Source: Paenibacillus polymyxa | GTDB taxonomy: Bacteria > Bacillota > Bacilli > Paenibacillales > Paenibacillaceae | Assembly: GCF_001719045.1 (NCBI RefSeq) | Contig: NZ_CP015423.1 | Location: 1,178,001-1,242,000 of the forward strand | Reading direction: 5' to 3' | Length of the DNA: 64,000 bases | In this document: piece after piece, positions 42,735 to 51,860 of the stretch | Position numbering within the stretch: the first letter of the stretch is position 1 | Layout of the letters: each line of letters begins with the position of its first letter | The notes under the pieces: model-generated | Seen by the model: only the letters and a program-made list of their open reading frames with translations | Told to the model about the DNA's origin: nothing | The model's database searches: none | Position numbers and translations under genes: made by a program

Positions 42735-43361
42735 TCATTGGATTGAATCCATCAACTCATAGTAATATTTGGATGCACGAGTCTTATTTAGACTATACCA
42801 GGCTTCTAATGTTTTAGAAGAAAATACACCCAGAGCTTTCAAGACGTGTACGGAAAATTCCAACGGAGCTGTTCCAGATGCAGTGATCAGTTTTCCATCC
42901 GTTACAGCAGACTCCACTTTGTAATACTTTTCGCCCGTGTAGGTGGGACAGATCATTTTAAGGTATTCCAGATCATTGCTTGTATGCCAACGTGAATTCA
43001 GCAATCCTGCCTGGGCAAGTCCCATGGTAGCACCACAAATCGCTGCAACCCATATCCCCTCCTCTAAACACCTCTCAGCGATTTTTAAGATGGGTTGGTG
43101 AATTGTTTCTGTCCATGTATCTCCACCGGGTAAAATCAATATATCCGTACTCTCAATGCTGCACTCATCCAGTTTAATATCAGGCAGGATTTTCAATCCG
43201 CCCATTGTAGTTACAGGAGTCTTTTCCATTCCCACGGTAACTATTTTGGATGGGACCAGCCCCTTTTTATAATATCTTCCCGAGTTCAGTTCGGCAGTTA
43301 AGTAACCGATCTCCCAGTCTGCCATTGTGTCAAACACATAAAGATATACTGTATTATTCAT
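42735..43361 (-). CDS. DJ-1/PfpI-family protein (class I glutamine amidotransferase-like)
   Basis: 208 residues from ATG 43361, with AAGGAG 9 bases upstream. An in-frame TTG two codons earlier is less likely. The nucleophile elbow AAICGATMGLAQAGLL gives the catalytic cysteine (about Cys108), and the LILPGGDTW segment gives the glycine-rich loop. A helical C-terminal extension follows. Function in the family ranges from chaperone/deglycase to isonitrile hydratase-like chemistry. It is not assignable here. Confidence 0.85.
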   Translation of the reverse strand: MNNTVYLYVFDTMADWEIGYLTAELNSGRYYKKGLVPSKIVTVGMEKTPVTTMGGLKILPDIKLDECSIESTDILILPGGDTWTETIHQPILKIAERCLEEGIWVAAICGATMGLAQAGLLNSRWHTSNDLEYLKMICPTYTGEKYYKVESAVTDGKLITASGTAPLEFSVHVLKALGVFSSKTLEAWYSLNKTRASKYYYELMDSIQ

Positions 43362-43442
43362 TTGCAAGTTCTCCTTATTTTATAATTTATCAAGTGATAC
43401 CAATCATCCTTCGGTAATCAATGATTATCATCATTATAAAAA

Positions 43443-43473
43443 AGCTTCACTGACATCTGCTGTCAGTGAAGCT
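43443..43473 (-). terminator. Terminator of the WYL regulator gene
   Basis: AGCTTCACTGACA and TGTCAGTGAAGCT with TTTTTTATAAT on the minus strand, overlapping the stop region. Confidence 0.9.
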
Positions 43474-43474
43474 A

Positions 43475-44437
43475 TTAAAGTTGATAGTATTCCATTAACT
43501 CCGACGCAACAGCAACAAGCTTTTTCTTCAAACTCTGTGGTTCGATGACTTGAATGGACTTCCCGTAGGGTAGGAGTAAATAAGGGACATATGTATGAAG
43601 TGATTTTTCCTCAAGCAAAAAGATGGCTTGATTGGATGTCCGCTCTTTCAGATGATGCCCCAAAAACCAATGCAGACATAAGTCATCCAATGCCTCTGGC
43701 CTGCCTTCGATCATTAAAGAAATTAAACCGTCCTTGCCTACTAAATCAGGTAACAGATTGTGCATAAAAAATTCACGGGCCGAAAAAGCTTCGGAACGCT
43801 TAAATAGGGTTGGAGTACGCTTGATTTGTAGAATCCGATCTGCCCGAAAGCTACGGATCTCATTTCTTAGGTGACAAAATGCAACAGTGTACCATTTGTT
43901 GTTCCAGTAAACCATTCCATAGGGGTCTATCACCCTATTCTTGGGTTGTTCTTCATGGCTTGTGCGATAATCCATTTCTACAGAGAATTCGTTGGCTACA
44001 GCTTGCTCCAATTCCGCCAATATCGGCTGAAGAGAAGGGTCTCCCATGCGGTTAATCACTTCAAATCCGGCTAAATGACGGCTAAGTATACTTTCCTGCT
44101 CTTGATTCGAATACATTTTCAATTTTGATGTCGCATTGCCTAATGCCTCACTCAAAGGGTATCCAGCCTCTTTTGCAAAAATAGCAGCATGAAGGAGTGC
44201 CTTTTTTTCCTCCATATCAAATAGTAGAGGCGCTCTGATAAAATTATTCAGCAAGCTATACCCGCCATTATGACCTGGGTCGGATATTATAGGCACTCCA
44301 CTGGCACATAGTGCATCAATATAACGATAAACTGTCCTTATATTTATTTCTAACTTTTCGGATATTTGTTTTGCAGTCATTTTTACGCCCGAATTCAGCA
44401 TCCATAGAATGGCCAGCATATTATCGTTTTTTGGCAT
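43475..44437 (-). CDS. WYL-domain HTH transcriptional regulator (YafY-like)
   Basis: 320 residues from ATG 44437 (GAGGG upstream); an in-frame ATG at 44452 is less well placed. N-terminal HTH_11: MTAKQISEKLEINIRTVYRY (about 20-39) followed by the wing 'GVPIISDPGHNGGYSLL'. The WYL domain lies at about 150-235, with NKWYTVAFCHLRNEIRSFRA binding a ligand (ssDNA or nucleotide in known cases). The C-terminal WCX part includes LPYGKSIQVIEPQSLKKKL. It probably controls the DJ-1/VOC pair downstream, which is separated from it by a strong terminator. Confidence 0.9.
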   Translation of the reverse strand: MPKNDNMLAILWMLNSGVKMTAKQISEKLEINIRTVYRYIDALCASGVPIISDPGHNGGYSLLNNFIRAPLLFDMEEKKALLHAAIFAKEAGYPLSEALGNATSKLKMYSNQEQESILSRHLAGFEVINRMGDPSLQPILAELEQAVANEFSVEMDYRTSHEEQPKNRVIDPYGMVYWNNKWYTVAFCHLRNEIRSFRADRILQIKRTPTLFKRSEAFSAREFFMHNLLPDLVGKDGLISLMIEGRPEALDDLCLHWFLGHHLKERTSNQAIFLLEEKSLHTYVPYLLLPYGKSIQVIEPQSLKKKLVAVASELMEYYQL

Positions 44438-44586
44438 AATATGAACCCTCATCTCTCATTAAAGTTCAATCTTTTATAAATATCTTTTTATACTCTCTCT
44501 TACTACCTATTATATGCTTTTTTCTACTCAAAACTCCCCTCCGGTATCTCCTGCTTCCAGAAATACACATTGTAAATACCGCTTCT

Positions 44587-44792
44587 AATGGTTCATTCTG
44601 TAAACTAAATCTCTCTTTTAACCGATAAATACATATGCTGGGTTGTTTATTAAATATCACCTCTCGTTTCTTAATACCAAACAACCCCCGTAATACATTA
44701 CATATCTATCTTGACTCACAGTTTGTACTCATCTGCTGCTTCTGTAATCAGAAACGAATGCAAGATGACGTGCTTTACTTGGAAATACCCAT
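44587..44792 (+). repeat. Leader repeat copy B, upstream of an orphan immunity-type gene
   Basis: Matches copy A (29296-29494) along its length with scattered changes and short gaps. The sigma-D-like TAAA (44601-44604)-N16-ACCGATAA (44621-44628) is unchanged. The pairing segments ATCTTG (44708-44713)/CAAGAT (44761-44766) and TTCTG (44740-44744)/CAGAA (44749-44753) are kept. A further block at 44554-44580 matches 59360-59386 of copy C. It ends 17 bases before the ATG of the next gene. Confidence 0.75.
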
Positions 44793-44809
44793 AGAGGGGA
44801 AATAAAAAA

Positions 44810-45124
44810 ATGAATCTTAAAGAAATTGAGAAATTACCAGATGTATTACCAACAGAAACATTAGCATTGATGTTTCAAAACGTATTGAATGAATTTAATA
44901 CTGGTAAAATTGAGAAAAAGGATTTTTTATTAATTCTTAGCCAATTAACAGATAGACAAGTTATGACCTACGAGTTATTGGAAAGTGAAGTAAGAAATAG
45001 TATAGATAAGATTCTTCACAGGTTATGGAATACTGATTCTTATGATGATGTAGATATCATTCTTTCAATTGTTGTAAACCTCGGACTAAAGAATTGCTTT
45101 CAAAAAATTAAAGATTCAATATAA
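44810..45124 (+). CDS. Small helical protein, probable orphan immunity
   Basis: 104 residues, with AGAGGGG about 10 bases before ATG. All-helical and acidic: MNLKEIEKLPDVLPTETLAL, then FLLILSQLTDRQVMTYELLE, ending in NLGLKNCFQKIKDSI. No membrane segment and no recognised family. It sits exactly where the spike gene sits behind leader copy A, and is followed by a gene-tail remnant (to 45219, NISNPYHGLERFK) and terminator copy 3. This suggests that the toxin part of a module has been deleted, leaving the immunity gene under the original promoter. Confidence 0.55.
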   Translation: MNLKEIEKLPDVLPTETLALMFQNVLNEFNTGKIEKKDFLLILSQLTDRQVMTYELLESEVRNSIDKILHRLWNTDSYDDVDIILSIVVNLGLKNCFQKIKDSI

Positions 45125-45313
45125 ATAAATTAATATTGGAAGAAATAATAGAAGCAATTGAGGAAGTTGGTGAAAATATTTCGAATCCATATCATGGTTT
45201 AGAAAGATTCAAATAAGCCATGTCAATAGCTTGTTAATAACTTCGGACAAATTTAATTTATAATATTAACAGATATGCAAACCAACAACTTAACACAAAT
45301 ATGATAGCCTTTT
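45125..45313 (+). pseudogene. Remnant of a further immunity-type gene
   Basis: From about 45137 an open stretch reads LEEIIEAIEEVGENISNPYH, then GLERFK and TAA (45217-45219). It has no proper start; a TTG is the only candidate. Probably the end of a second immunity gene or a frameshifted tail of the 104-residue gene. Confidence 0.35.
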
Positions 45314-45357
45314 AAAGGCACAGTCCCACTTGAGATACGAGTAGGAATGTGCCTTTT
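45314..45357 (+). terminator. Repeated toxin-locus terminator, copy 3
   Basis: AAAGGCACAGTCC and GGAATGTGCCTTT arms around a loop (CACTTGAGATACGAGTA) clearly related to copies 1 and 2, with TTTTTC after. Confidence 0.75.
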
Positions 45358-45689
45358 TCATGCCAAAAATAAGCAGTCAATTAGCAGAATGAATCCCAAT
45401 TCCTATATGTATAACACAACTTGCCATTCCTCCCTATCAGGGTTACCAACCACATCATAACCTCTGATCCATTCACACAATTGGTCGGTAAATAAATATC
45501 AACACGTTCGTTTGCTTTCCATTTAATTTCTGAAAGGACTTAAAATTATGGAGCTACTTCATTAAGTATTCCCTTCAATTCAAAACCAGACTTACACAAA
45601 AAAGCACCTCCTAGCATTCATCGGACAAACCAAAAGGTTTGTTCCAATGTCTACACTAGGGGGTACTCTTCTAATCAGGGGAATCTGTT
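45358..45689. other. Decayed sequence right of the toxin zone
   Basis: Minus-strand pieces read as a broken gene (CKSGFELKGILNEVAP, then QLCEWIRGYDVVGNPDREEW and QVVLYI before a stop), with stop codons and frame changes between. Includes the second copy of the AACTTGCCATTCCTCCC block (45419-45450). No intact gene. Confidence 0.4.
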
Positions 45690-46571
45690 TTACCCCTTAA
45701 CCGATCCTGCCGCGATTCCTTCCACAATCCGGTCACTCATGATGAGGAACACTAGCAAAATGGGCAAAATGCTGATCATCAACGTAGCTCCGATAGCTCC
45801 CCAGTCGGTCGTATATTGTCCAATAAAGTTCTGAACACCAACGGTCAGTGTTTTGTTTTCGTCCGAGCTGATGAACGTATTGACGAAAATAAACTCATTC
45901 CAGTTATAGATCATGTTAATAATAGATGTCGTTGCCATGACCGGGGTTGTCATGGGCAGCACGATCCGGAAGAACATCCGATTGACGGAGCAGCCGTCCA
46001 TAACGGCCGCTTCTTCCACTTCACGGGGCAAGGCGTAATAGAAGCCCAGCAAGATCATCATCGTTGTCGGTAGATTAAAAGCAACATACGACAGGATGAT
46101 GGAGAGTGAAGTGTCTGTTAAATGCAGTTTGAGAAACATACTGAACAACGGAATCAAGGTGGAATGGACTGGAATCATTAGTCCGACCATAAATAGCCCG
46201 AGAACCAGCTGACTTCCTTTCCACCGCATACGCGTAATGGCAAACGTTACAAAGCTGGCTAGCAGCACTGTCAACGCCACGGATATGACCGTAATCCACA
46301 CACTATTGAAAAAATACCGCCCGATATTGCCGCTGGTCCACACATTCATATAGTTCTCCCAATGCGGCTGGGACGGGAGTGCAAACGGCGGAAGGTTAAA
46401 CACTTCCTGATTATTTTTAAGCGAGAACAGCATCAGCCACACCAGCGGTAAAAGCTGCGTCACCGCCAAGATGATTAAAATGATATACAAAGCGGCATAA
46501 CCGACCCGAGTTAACATTTTGCCGCGGGTAGCGACTCCTAGCGGATAGTTGGCGGCTGCCTGGGTTTTCAT
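45690..46571 (-). CDS. Sugar ABC transporter permease, MalG type
   Basis: 293 residues from ATG 46571 (GGGAGG 7 bases upstream); a 26-residue in-frame extension is rejected. Six membrane spans. The EAA loop reads ALPREVEEAAVMDGCSVNRM-F-x-R-I-x-LP (about 185-215), contacting the ATPase. The C-terminal 'ILLVFLIMSDRIVEGIAAGSVKG' is typical of CUT1-family second permeases. It is the last gene of the binding protein-permease-permease unit. No ATPase gene is in the unit, so a shared MsmX-like ATPase must serve it. Confidence 0.93.
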   Translation of the reverse strand: MKTQAAANYPLGVATRGKMLTRVGYAALYIILIILAVTQLLPLVWLMLFSLKNNQEVFNLPPFALPSQPHWENYMNVWTSGNIGRYFFNSVWITVISVALTVLLASFVTFAITRMRWKGSQLVLGLFMVGLMIPVHSTLIPLFSMFLKLHLTDTSLSIILSYVAFNLPTTMMILLGFYYALPREVEEAAVMDGCSVNRMFFRIVLPMTTPVMATTSIINMIYNWNEFIFVNTFISSDENKTLTVGVQNFIGQYTTDWGAIGATLMISILPILLVFLIMSDRIVEGIAAGSVKG

Positions 46572-46626
46572 ATCCGTTCCTCCCTCTTCCTGTCCTTTGT
46601 TACCCTCATCTATTAGCAAGACTGCA

Positions 46627-47508
46627 TTATGAATACTGGATGGTGTCACTCGTAGCCGTAACTTTGCGGATCAGCCACGTAGCGATTAGACAGATGAGCA
46701 GCAGGGCAAAGGCTGTAGCACTGCCGTATCCAAAATCAAAGCTGCGGAATGCCTGGTGGTACATGTAAGAGGCCATCACTTCACTGGCTCCATTCGGTCC
46801 ACCATCCGTCATGACGTAGATGAGGTCAAAATATTTGAGCGAGCCGACAATGGACAATATGATCGTAACGTTAATCACCTCTCGCAGCAGGGGCAATTTG
46901 ATACGAGTCGCAATCTGCCAGGCACTGGCCCCGTCGATCCGGGCAGCCTCCATCAGCGTTTCGGGAATGTTTTTCAGCCCGGCATAATAGATCAGGATAT
47001 AAAAGCCCGCATATTGCCAAATAATCGGAATGAACAAGGCAAACAGCACCAAGGACGGATTAGCTAACCATTCAGGCGGATTGTGGACTCCGACCGACGC
47101 CAGTATGGAATTGAACACTCCGTTCGTTGGATGATACATTTTGAGCCACAGCTGTGCGATCGCTACAGATGACAACAGCATGGGAATCAGATAAATTTTC
47201 CGCAGCAGATTCGCTCCCTTGATTTTTCCTGACAAAATCATCGCAATGACCAGATAACCGATCAGACTGATGCCTGAAAACAAGGCCAACAGCAGCGAAT
47301 GCCAGGCACTTTGCCAGAATGCACTGTCAGTGAGCAAATGTTGATAATTGTCCAGCCCCACAAAAGTCATAGAGCCGATTCCATTCCACTGATTCAGGCC
47401 GTAATAGCCGGTCAGTACGATGGGTACATATATTACGGCGAATAACAGCAGCAGAGAAGGCAATACATATAGAGCAATGACAAGCTTATTGGACATGACC
47501 TTTTCCAC
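46627..47508 (-). CDS. Sugar ABC transporter permease, MalF type
   Basis: 293 residues from a GTG with AAGGAGG 7 bases upstream. Six membrane spans; the EAA motif is NIPETLMEAARIDGASAWQI (about 182-201) followed by 'IKLPLL'. It pairs with the MalG-type permease downstream to form the membrane channel of a CUT1 importer. Gap of 25 bases from the binding-protein gene and 55 bases to the next permease. Confidence 0.93.
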   Translation of the reverse strand: MEKVMSNKLVIALYVLPSLLLLFAVIYVPIVLTGYYGLNQWNGIGSMTFVGLDNYQHLLTDSAFWQSAWHSLLLALFSGISLIGYLVIAMILSGKIKGANLLRKIYLIPMLLSSVAIAQLWLKMYHPTNGVFNSILASVGVHNPPEWLANPSLVLFALFIPIIWQYAGFYILIYYAGLKNIPETLMEAARIDGASAWQIATRIKLPLLREVINVTIILSIVGSLKYFDLIYVMTDGGPNGASEVMASYMYHQAFRSFDFGYGSATAFALLLICLIATWLIRKVTATSDTIQYS

Positions 47509-47533
47509 GGTCGGACCTCCTTAGGTGGTCAAT

Positions 47534-48877
47534 TCAATTTTCTTTCTCGATGGCAGCCTTATGCCGCTCGGCAAATTGTTGCGGTGTCATCGCTTTACCA
47601 AACAACGCCTGAATCATATTCAAATGTACCTGTGCTGCATTCGGCTTCATCTGTACATCGGCGAACAAGGTAATGCTGCTGGCTTGATTCAGTCCGTTCA
47701 GCAAATCGACATACAGCTTGGGCAATTTTTCTTTGGAGGTGTCCACTTTCGTCGCCGGAATTACGCCCGCCTGTGTGACCGATTGCTCTCCCCACTTGAC
47801 TACGAAGTATTCAACGAACGCTTTGGCCTCTTCTTTTACCTTGGAATTTTCCGAAACGAACAAGCCTACTCCCGGACCTCCTACCCAACTGTTCTCGTTG
47901 CCCTTGCCACCTTCAACCATCGGGAATTTAAAGAAGCCAATTTGATCTTTAAATGCTTGCGGGATTGCAGGATTGGTCGTAAAATTCGGTAATTCCCAAG
48001 TAGCCATTAAATACATAGCCGCTTTGTCGTTCATAAACTCGGATTTTCCCTCATCATTGGACAAGCCGTTAAATCCTTTGTTAAAGGCATTCATATCCAC
48101 AAGCGTCTGGACTTCGGAGGCCGCCTGAATTAAACCAGGGTCATCGAACGATCCTGAGCCGTCAATCGCTTTTTTCAGCGTTTCGTTACCTGCTATACGG
48201 TCTGCCAGATACATATACCAGAGCGAGCCGGTCCAACGGTCTTTATTGCCCAATGCAATCGGTGCAACTCCATGATCCGTAAGTGTTTTCACAACTTGCT
48301 TAAATTCGTCAAATGTCACAGGTACCTTCAAGTTGTATTTTTGGAATATGGCTTTGTTATAATAAATAGGTGTAATGTTCAATTCAATCGGAAGCGCATA
48401 CGTTTTGCCATTCAGCGCATAAGCTTCGGTCGTTCCCGGTACGAATTTGTCCTTCAGCTTGGAACCATTCAACAGGTCATCCATCGGCGTAAATAATCCA
48501 CCTTTAACGTAAGGCTCCATAAAACCCGCTGCCCAGGTGATGCCGATATCCGGCAATTCATTGGAAGCTGACAGCACTTTGAGTTTGTTTTTGTATTGTT
48601 CATTTTCCAGCACTTCCTGCTGAATGACGACATTCGGATGATCCTTTTGGTATTGATCTATAATCTGAGTCACAAGCTTGCTCTGCTGTGCCGAGCTTCC
48701 CTCTGGCCACAGGTGCATCATTTTAAGTGTAACCTTTCCCCCTTCTCCACTGGAACCGCCTTGACCATCCTTACCAGCACCGCAACCGGATAGCACCAGC
48801 ATGAATGACAGCAGCAGGGTCAACCCAGCAAACCATTTTTGATGTGAGCGTTTACGCAAACCATACTCGTTGGACAT
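47534..48877 (-). CDS. Sugar-binding lipoprotein of a CUT1 ABC importer
   Basis: 447 residues from ATG 48877 (GGAGG 7 bases upstream). Lipoprotein signal with lipobox LVLSGC (Cys about 32), then a Gly/Ser tether and a family 1 extracellular solute-binding fold ('LKMMHLWPEGSSAQQ' start, 'PNVVIQQEVLENEQYKNKLK', 'INAGF/TWAAGFMEPYV' and 'SEFMNDKAAMYLMATWELPN'). Substrate probably an oligosaccharide. A perfect cre element lies 33 bases upstream, and the YesN/YesM-type pair precedes it. Confidence 0.93.
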   Translation of the reverse strand: MSNEYGLRKRSHQKWFAGLTLLLSFMLVLSGCGAGKDGQGGSSGEGGKVTLKMMHLWPEGSSAQQSKLVTQIIDQYQKDHPNVVIQQEVLENEQYKNKLKVLSASNELPDIGITWAAGFMEPYVKGGLFTPMDDLLNGSKLKDKFVPGTTEAYALNGKTYALPIELNITPIYYNKAIFQKYNLKVPVTFDEFKQVVKTLTDHGVAPIALGNKDRWTGSLWYMYLADRIAGNETLKKAIDGSGSFDDPGLIQAASEVQTLVDMNAFNKGFNGLSNDEGKSEFMNDKAAMYLMATWELPNFTTNPAIPQAFKDQIGFFKFPMVEGGKGNENSWVGGPGVGLFVSENSKVKEEAKAFVEYFVVKWGEQSVTQAGVIPATKVDTSKEKLPKLYVDLLNGLNQASSITLFADVQMKPNAAQVHLNMIQALFGKAMTPQQFAERHKAAIEKEN

Positions 48878-48909
48878 CGTTAGACCTCCGTTTGTTGTAT
48901 TTATATTTT

Positions 48910-48923
48910 TGTAACCGTTATCA
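48910..48923. promoter_or_regulatory. cre site (CcpA) of the ABC importer operon
   Basis: TGTAACCGTTATCA matches TGWAANCGNTNWCA at every position. It lies 33 bases before the lipoprotein start, so glucose repression of the operon is likely. Confidence 0.75.
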
Positions 48924-49011
48924 TTTGTAAGTTTAGCACTCCATTCCTGCTTCCAACAGGGTACACTCATTGGGTATAATTCCACTTTTATTGGGTTTGA
49001 TCTGCCTACTG

Positions 49012-49812
49012 TCAGTCGATATTCTCCGGCCCTGTACGCATCTGCTGCCTGTAGCGGCTAGGACTTATCCCCTCGGTCGCTTTGAATACTTTAATAAAAT
49101 ATTTATCTGTCCGGTAGCCTGATCGCTCGCCGATTTGGGCAATCGTCAACTGGGTATGCAGCAGCAGCTCCTTGGCTCGTTGAATCCGCAGTCGATGCAG
49201 ATATTCGCTGAAGGACAAACCACTTTGCTCCTTGAATAAAACACTAAAATAGCTCGCATTCAGGTGTGAATGCGCGGCAGTCTGCGCCATCGTAATGGAT
49301 TCGTGAAGATGCTCCGCCATATAGGTGAAGGCACGTCGTACCGGATCACTAAGAGTAGCCGCCTGGAGATCAAGCTCTAGCAGAACAGGGTCAGCCAGCT
49401 TGTCCAGCTTCTCGTACCGCTGCCGCTCCTCTTCCAGCCGAAGCGCTTCATTGACCGCATTCAGCAGCTCCTGCTTATCAATCGGTTTGAGCAAATAATT
49501 GACGGCTCCCAGACGAAGCGCCTGCTGGACATAATCAAATTCCGCATATCCCGAGATGACAATGATCGCTGGTCGTCGTGAATCCCGTTCCAGAGAGCGG
49601 ATTAAATCCAGCCCACTGAATTCCGGCAACCGGACATCCGTAATCAACAGGTGAACTGTCTCCGCTCGCAGTATAGTTAATGCTTCCAAACCATTACCAG
49701 ATGTCACAATCCGGTATTTCCCGGCGGCCCATTGCTCCAGTGTCTGGTGTATCCCCTGACGTGTTCGCTGTTCATCGTCTACAATGACAATGGTTTTGGA
49801 TGAAACACTCAT
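49012..49812 (-). CDS. YesN-type response regulator (receiver plus AraC domain)
   Basis: 266 residues, short for the YesN family (often 400-540) because the middle region is nearly absent. The receiver domain has DDEQRTRQG acidic residues, the phosphorylation aspartate in LLITDVRLPEFSG (about Asp59) and the lysine in LLKPIDKQEL. Two AraC motifs follow at about 165-260 (ITMAQTAAHSHLNASYFSVL, IAQIGERSGYRTDKYFIKVF). Its ATG lies 2 bases after the kinase stop. It probably activates the ABC operon downstream in response to sugar. Confidence 0.93.
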   Translation of the reverse strand: MSVSSKTIVIVDDEQRTRQGIHQTLEQWAAGKYRIVTSGNGLEALTILRAETVHLLITDVRLPEFSGLDLIRSLERDSRRPAIIVISGYAEFDYVQQALRLGAVNYLLKPIDKQELLNAVNEALRLEEERQRYEKLDKLADPVLLELDLQAATLSDPVRRAFTYMAEHLHESITMAQTAAHSHLNASYFSVLFKEQSGLSFSEYLHRLRIQRAKELLLHTQLTIAQIGERSGYRTDKYFIKVFKATEGISPSRYRQQMRTGPENID

Positions 49813-49814
49813 TC

Positions 49815-51581
49815 CTACCGCCCTCCATATTCATCAGGAATTTCAAAAGCGACCACAGTTCCTTCCTGCTCAGCACTATGTATCAGCATACCGTCCGTTG
49901 GATAAGATGCGCTGTCATAATAGAGAGCGAGCCTGCGCTGCACATTCACTAGTCCCATACCGGTTCCCTTGCTCTCGCAGGCTGCTCCCCCCATCAACGC
50001 TGTACGCACAGCCGCAAGTTCTTCCATTGTCATTCCAGGTCCGTTATCTATGACCGCGATCTTGGTCCAACCCGATCTGGTCGAAGGAGTGACACTGATT
50101 TCAACGCGACCGTTGCCGATGCGATTTTCGACACCATGCAAAATGGCATTCTCTAGAATAGGCTGGATCAACAGTTTAGGAAGCGGAATTCTGGCTGCCT
50201 CTGAAGGCATATGAATTTGCCAGCTCAGACGTTCACCCAGACGCATCTCCATCAGTTCCAGATAACGACGGATTTGCGCCATTTCTTCCCCGAGGGTCAC
50301 CCAAGAGTCATGGTGAGCCGGTTCGATAACATAACGAAACAGCCGCGACATGGACACCATCAGCCCCGCAAGCTCCTCCTCTCCCTTCTCCTGTAACGAC
50401 CAGTTGAAAGCATCCAGCGTATTAAAAAGAAAATGCGGATTGATCTGCGCCTGCAGAGCTTTAAGCTCGGTCTGGCTTTGTAAAACCTCCTTCTCACAAA
50501 TAACACGGATCAATTCATTAATATCGACAATCATCGTATTGTACTCTGCGTTCAATTCTCGCAGCTCGACTGCTGCTGCCGGTTCTGGATTCAGGGCCAA
50601 TGCCCCTTCCCGTGAACGACGCATCGCCTGAATCAAGTGACCTATCGGTCTTGTAATCAACGTAGACAACATAAAGGACATGAACAGAAATAGCACGGCA
50701 CCAAGAGACGCGGAAATGATAAGTGTAGTCCGTAAAACCGTAATTCCGTCTGTGACGACGCTAACCGGAATCAGGATCAGCAGCGACCAGCCCGTCCGCT
50801 CCGACTGCTGAACCGCCTTCACATATTCCCGCTCCCCAATATGAACCGTCTGTGTCTTGCTGTGCAGTACACCTGACAAATCCGTCTGGTTCATTGGTTC
50901 ACCCGACAGCAGCTGGCCTTGACGATCTACAAGCAGCATGGTTTCATCCGCTTCTTCATTGACTGTTGACGCACCATTCAGTCCAAAATAACTTCGCTCC
51001 ATACGGGTAATCAAGTACCCTCCTCGTGAGAACCAGCGATCCACCAGACTTACCTGCCGAATTGCCAGCAGTGACCGAGGGTCTTCGGGATCAATACCGA
51101 TCCAGACCAGTCTTCCTTTCATCTGATTCGCTTCCCGGATGTCTGCCTGTCCAATACGTTCCTCCAGACTGCCCTCTCTAATCGGAAACAACATCTTCCC
51201 TTCGGCGGTATACAGCTCCAGTGAGCCGACACTCGGCATATATGCCTGATAGCTATGCATCACTTGCAGTAGGGATTGGCGCTGTCCGAAATTTACCTTG
51301 CCCCCGTTACGCTCCTCCAGCAAAATATGCTGAACAGACGGGTGATTCGCGACCTGCTCCGTCAAGCTGTCCATCTGGCCAATTAATGCATCCAGCCTAC
51401 CGCTTGCTTGTACGGCGGTCTGACCAATATGTCGCTCAGCACTGTCTTTTAACAGGTGAGATACATTGAGATAAATGAACGCACCCGCCACACTCATCAT
51501 AATGAGCATCACCAGTATAAACCCGATAAAAATCTGATTACGTAATGTGTTTAATGGTTGAAACCTTGACCTTGAACGCAT
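49815..51581 (-). CDS. YesM-type sensor histidine kinase
   Basis: 588 residues. Membrane span at about 16-38, a large extracellular sensor (dCache-like, about 40-285), a second span (about 290-312), a HAMP segment, and a His_kinase domain with ALQAQINPHFLFNTLDAFNW (phosphoryl-accepting His about 391). The ATPase part has 'LPKLLIQPILENAILHGVEN' (N box) and VIDNGPGMT (G1 box). It senses an external sugar or binding protein and phosphorylates the YesN partner whose gene overlaps its end. Transcribed as a pair ahead of the ABC genes. Confidence 0.93.
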   Translation of the reverse strand: MRSRSRFQPLNTLRNQIFIGFILVMLIMMSVAGAFIYLNVSHLLKDSAERHIGQTAVQASGRLDALIGQMDSLTEQVANHPSVQHILLEERNGGKVNFGQRQSLLQVMHSYQAYMPSVGSLELYTAEGKMLFPIREGSLEERIGQADIREANQMKGRLVWIGIDPEDPRSLLAIRQVSLVDRWFSRGGYLITRMERSYFGLNGASTVNEEADETMLLVDRQGQLLSGEPMNQTDLSGVLHSKTQTVHIGEREYVKAVQQSERTGWSLLILIPVSVVTDGITVLRTTLIISASLGAVLFLFMSFMLSTLITRPIGHLIQAMRRSREGALALNPEPAAAVELRELNAEYNTMIVDINELIRVICEKEVLQSQTELKALQAQINPHFLFNTLDAFNWSLQEKGEEELAGLMVSMSRLFRYVIEPAHHDSWVTLGEEMAQIRRYLELMEMRLGERLSWQIHMPSEAARIPLPKLLIQPILENAILHGVENRIGNGRVEISVTPSTRSGWTKIAVIDNGPGMTMEELAAVRTALMGGAACESKGTGMGLVNVQRRLALYYDSASYPTDGMLIHSAEQEGTVVAFEIPDEYGGR

Positions 51582-51745
51582 ATGCCTTCTCCCCCTGAAC
51601 CATCGCAGAAAAAATGGGTGATGATAACGCTTTCCTTTTCCTATTCTATCGCATCATTCGTCTTTGTTGTCGTATTTCAGCAGAGATTAATCAAACTGGG
51701 CAGGAATGCTATGAAATTAAAAGGTCGTAGGGTAAACGAAAAAAA

Positions 51746-51772
51746 TGACTCCCGACAAATGCAGGAGCCATC
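51746..51772 (-). terminator. Terminator of the Gfo/Idh/MocA gene
   Basis: On the minus strand TGGCTCC and GGAGTCA (one G-U) around TGCATTTGTC, followed by TTTTTTTCG. 89 bases after the stop. Confidence 0.7.
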
Positions 51773-51860
51773 TACTGACCAGTTTACACCGAAGCTTCTT
51801 TCAAATCACCCAAACTAAGGTACCGTCCAGGCTCCGAAGCTTGTATATGAAATGGGTATC

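Noticed and set aside
44466..44684. 72-codon minus-strand frame
   Set aside because: Lies within leader copy B and its upstream block; no binding site, and the frame is not preserved as coding in copies A and C.
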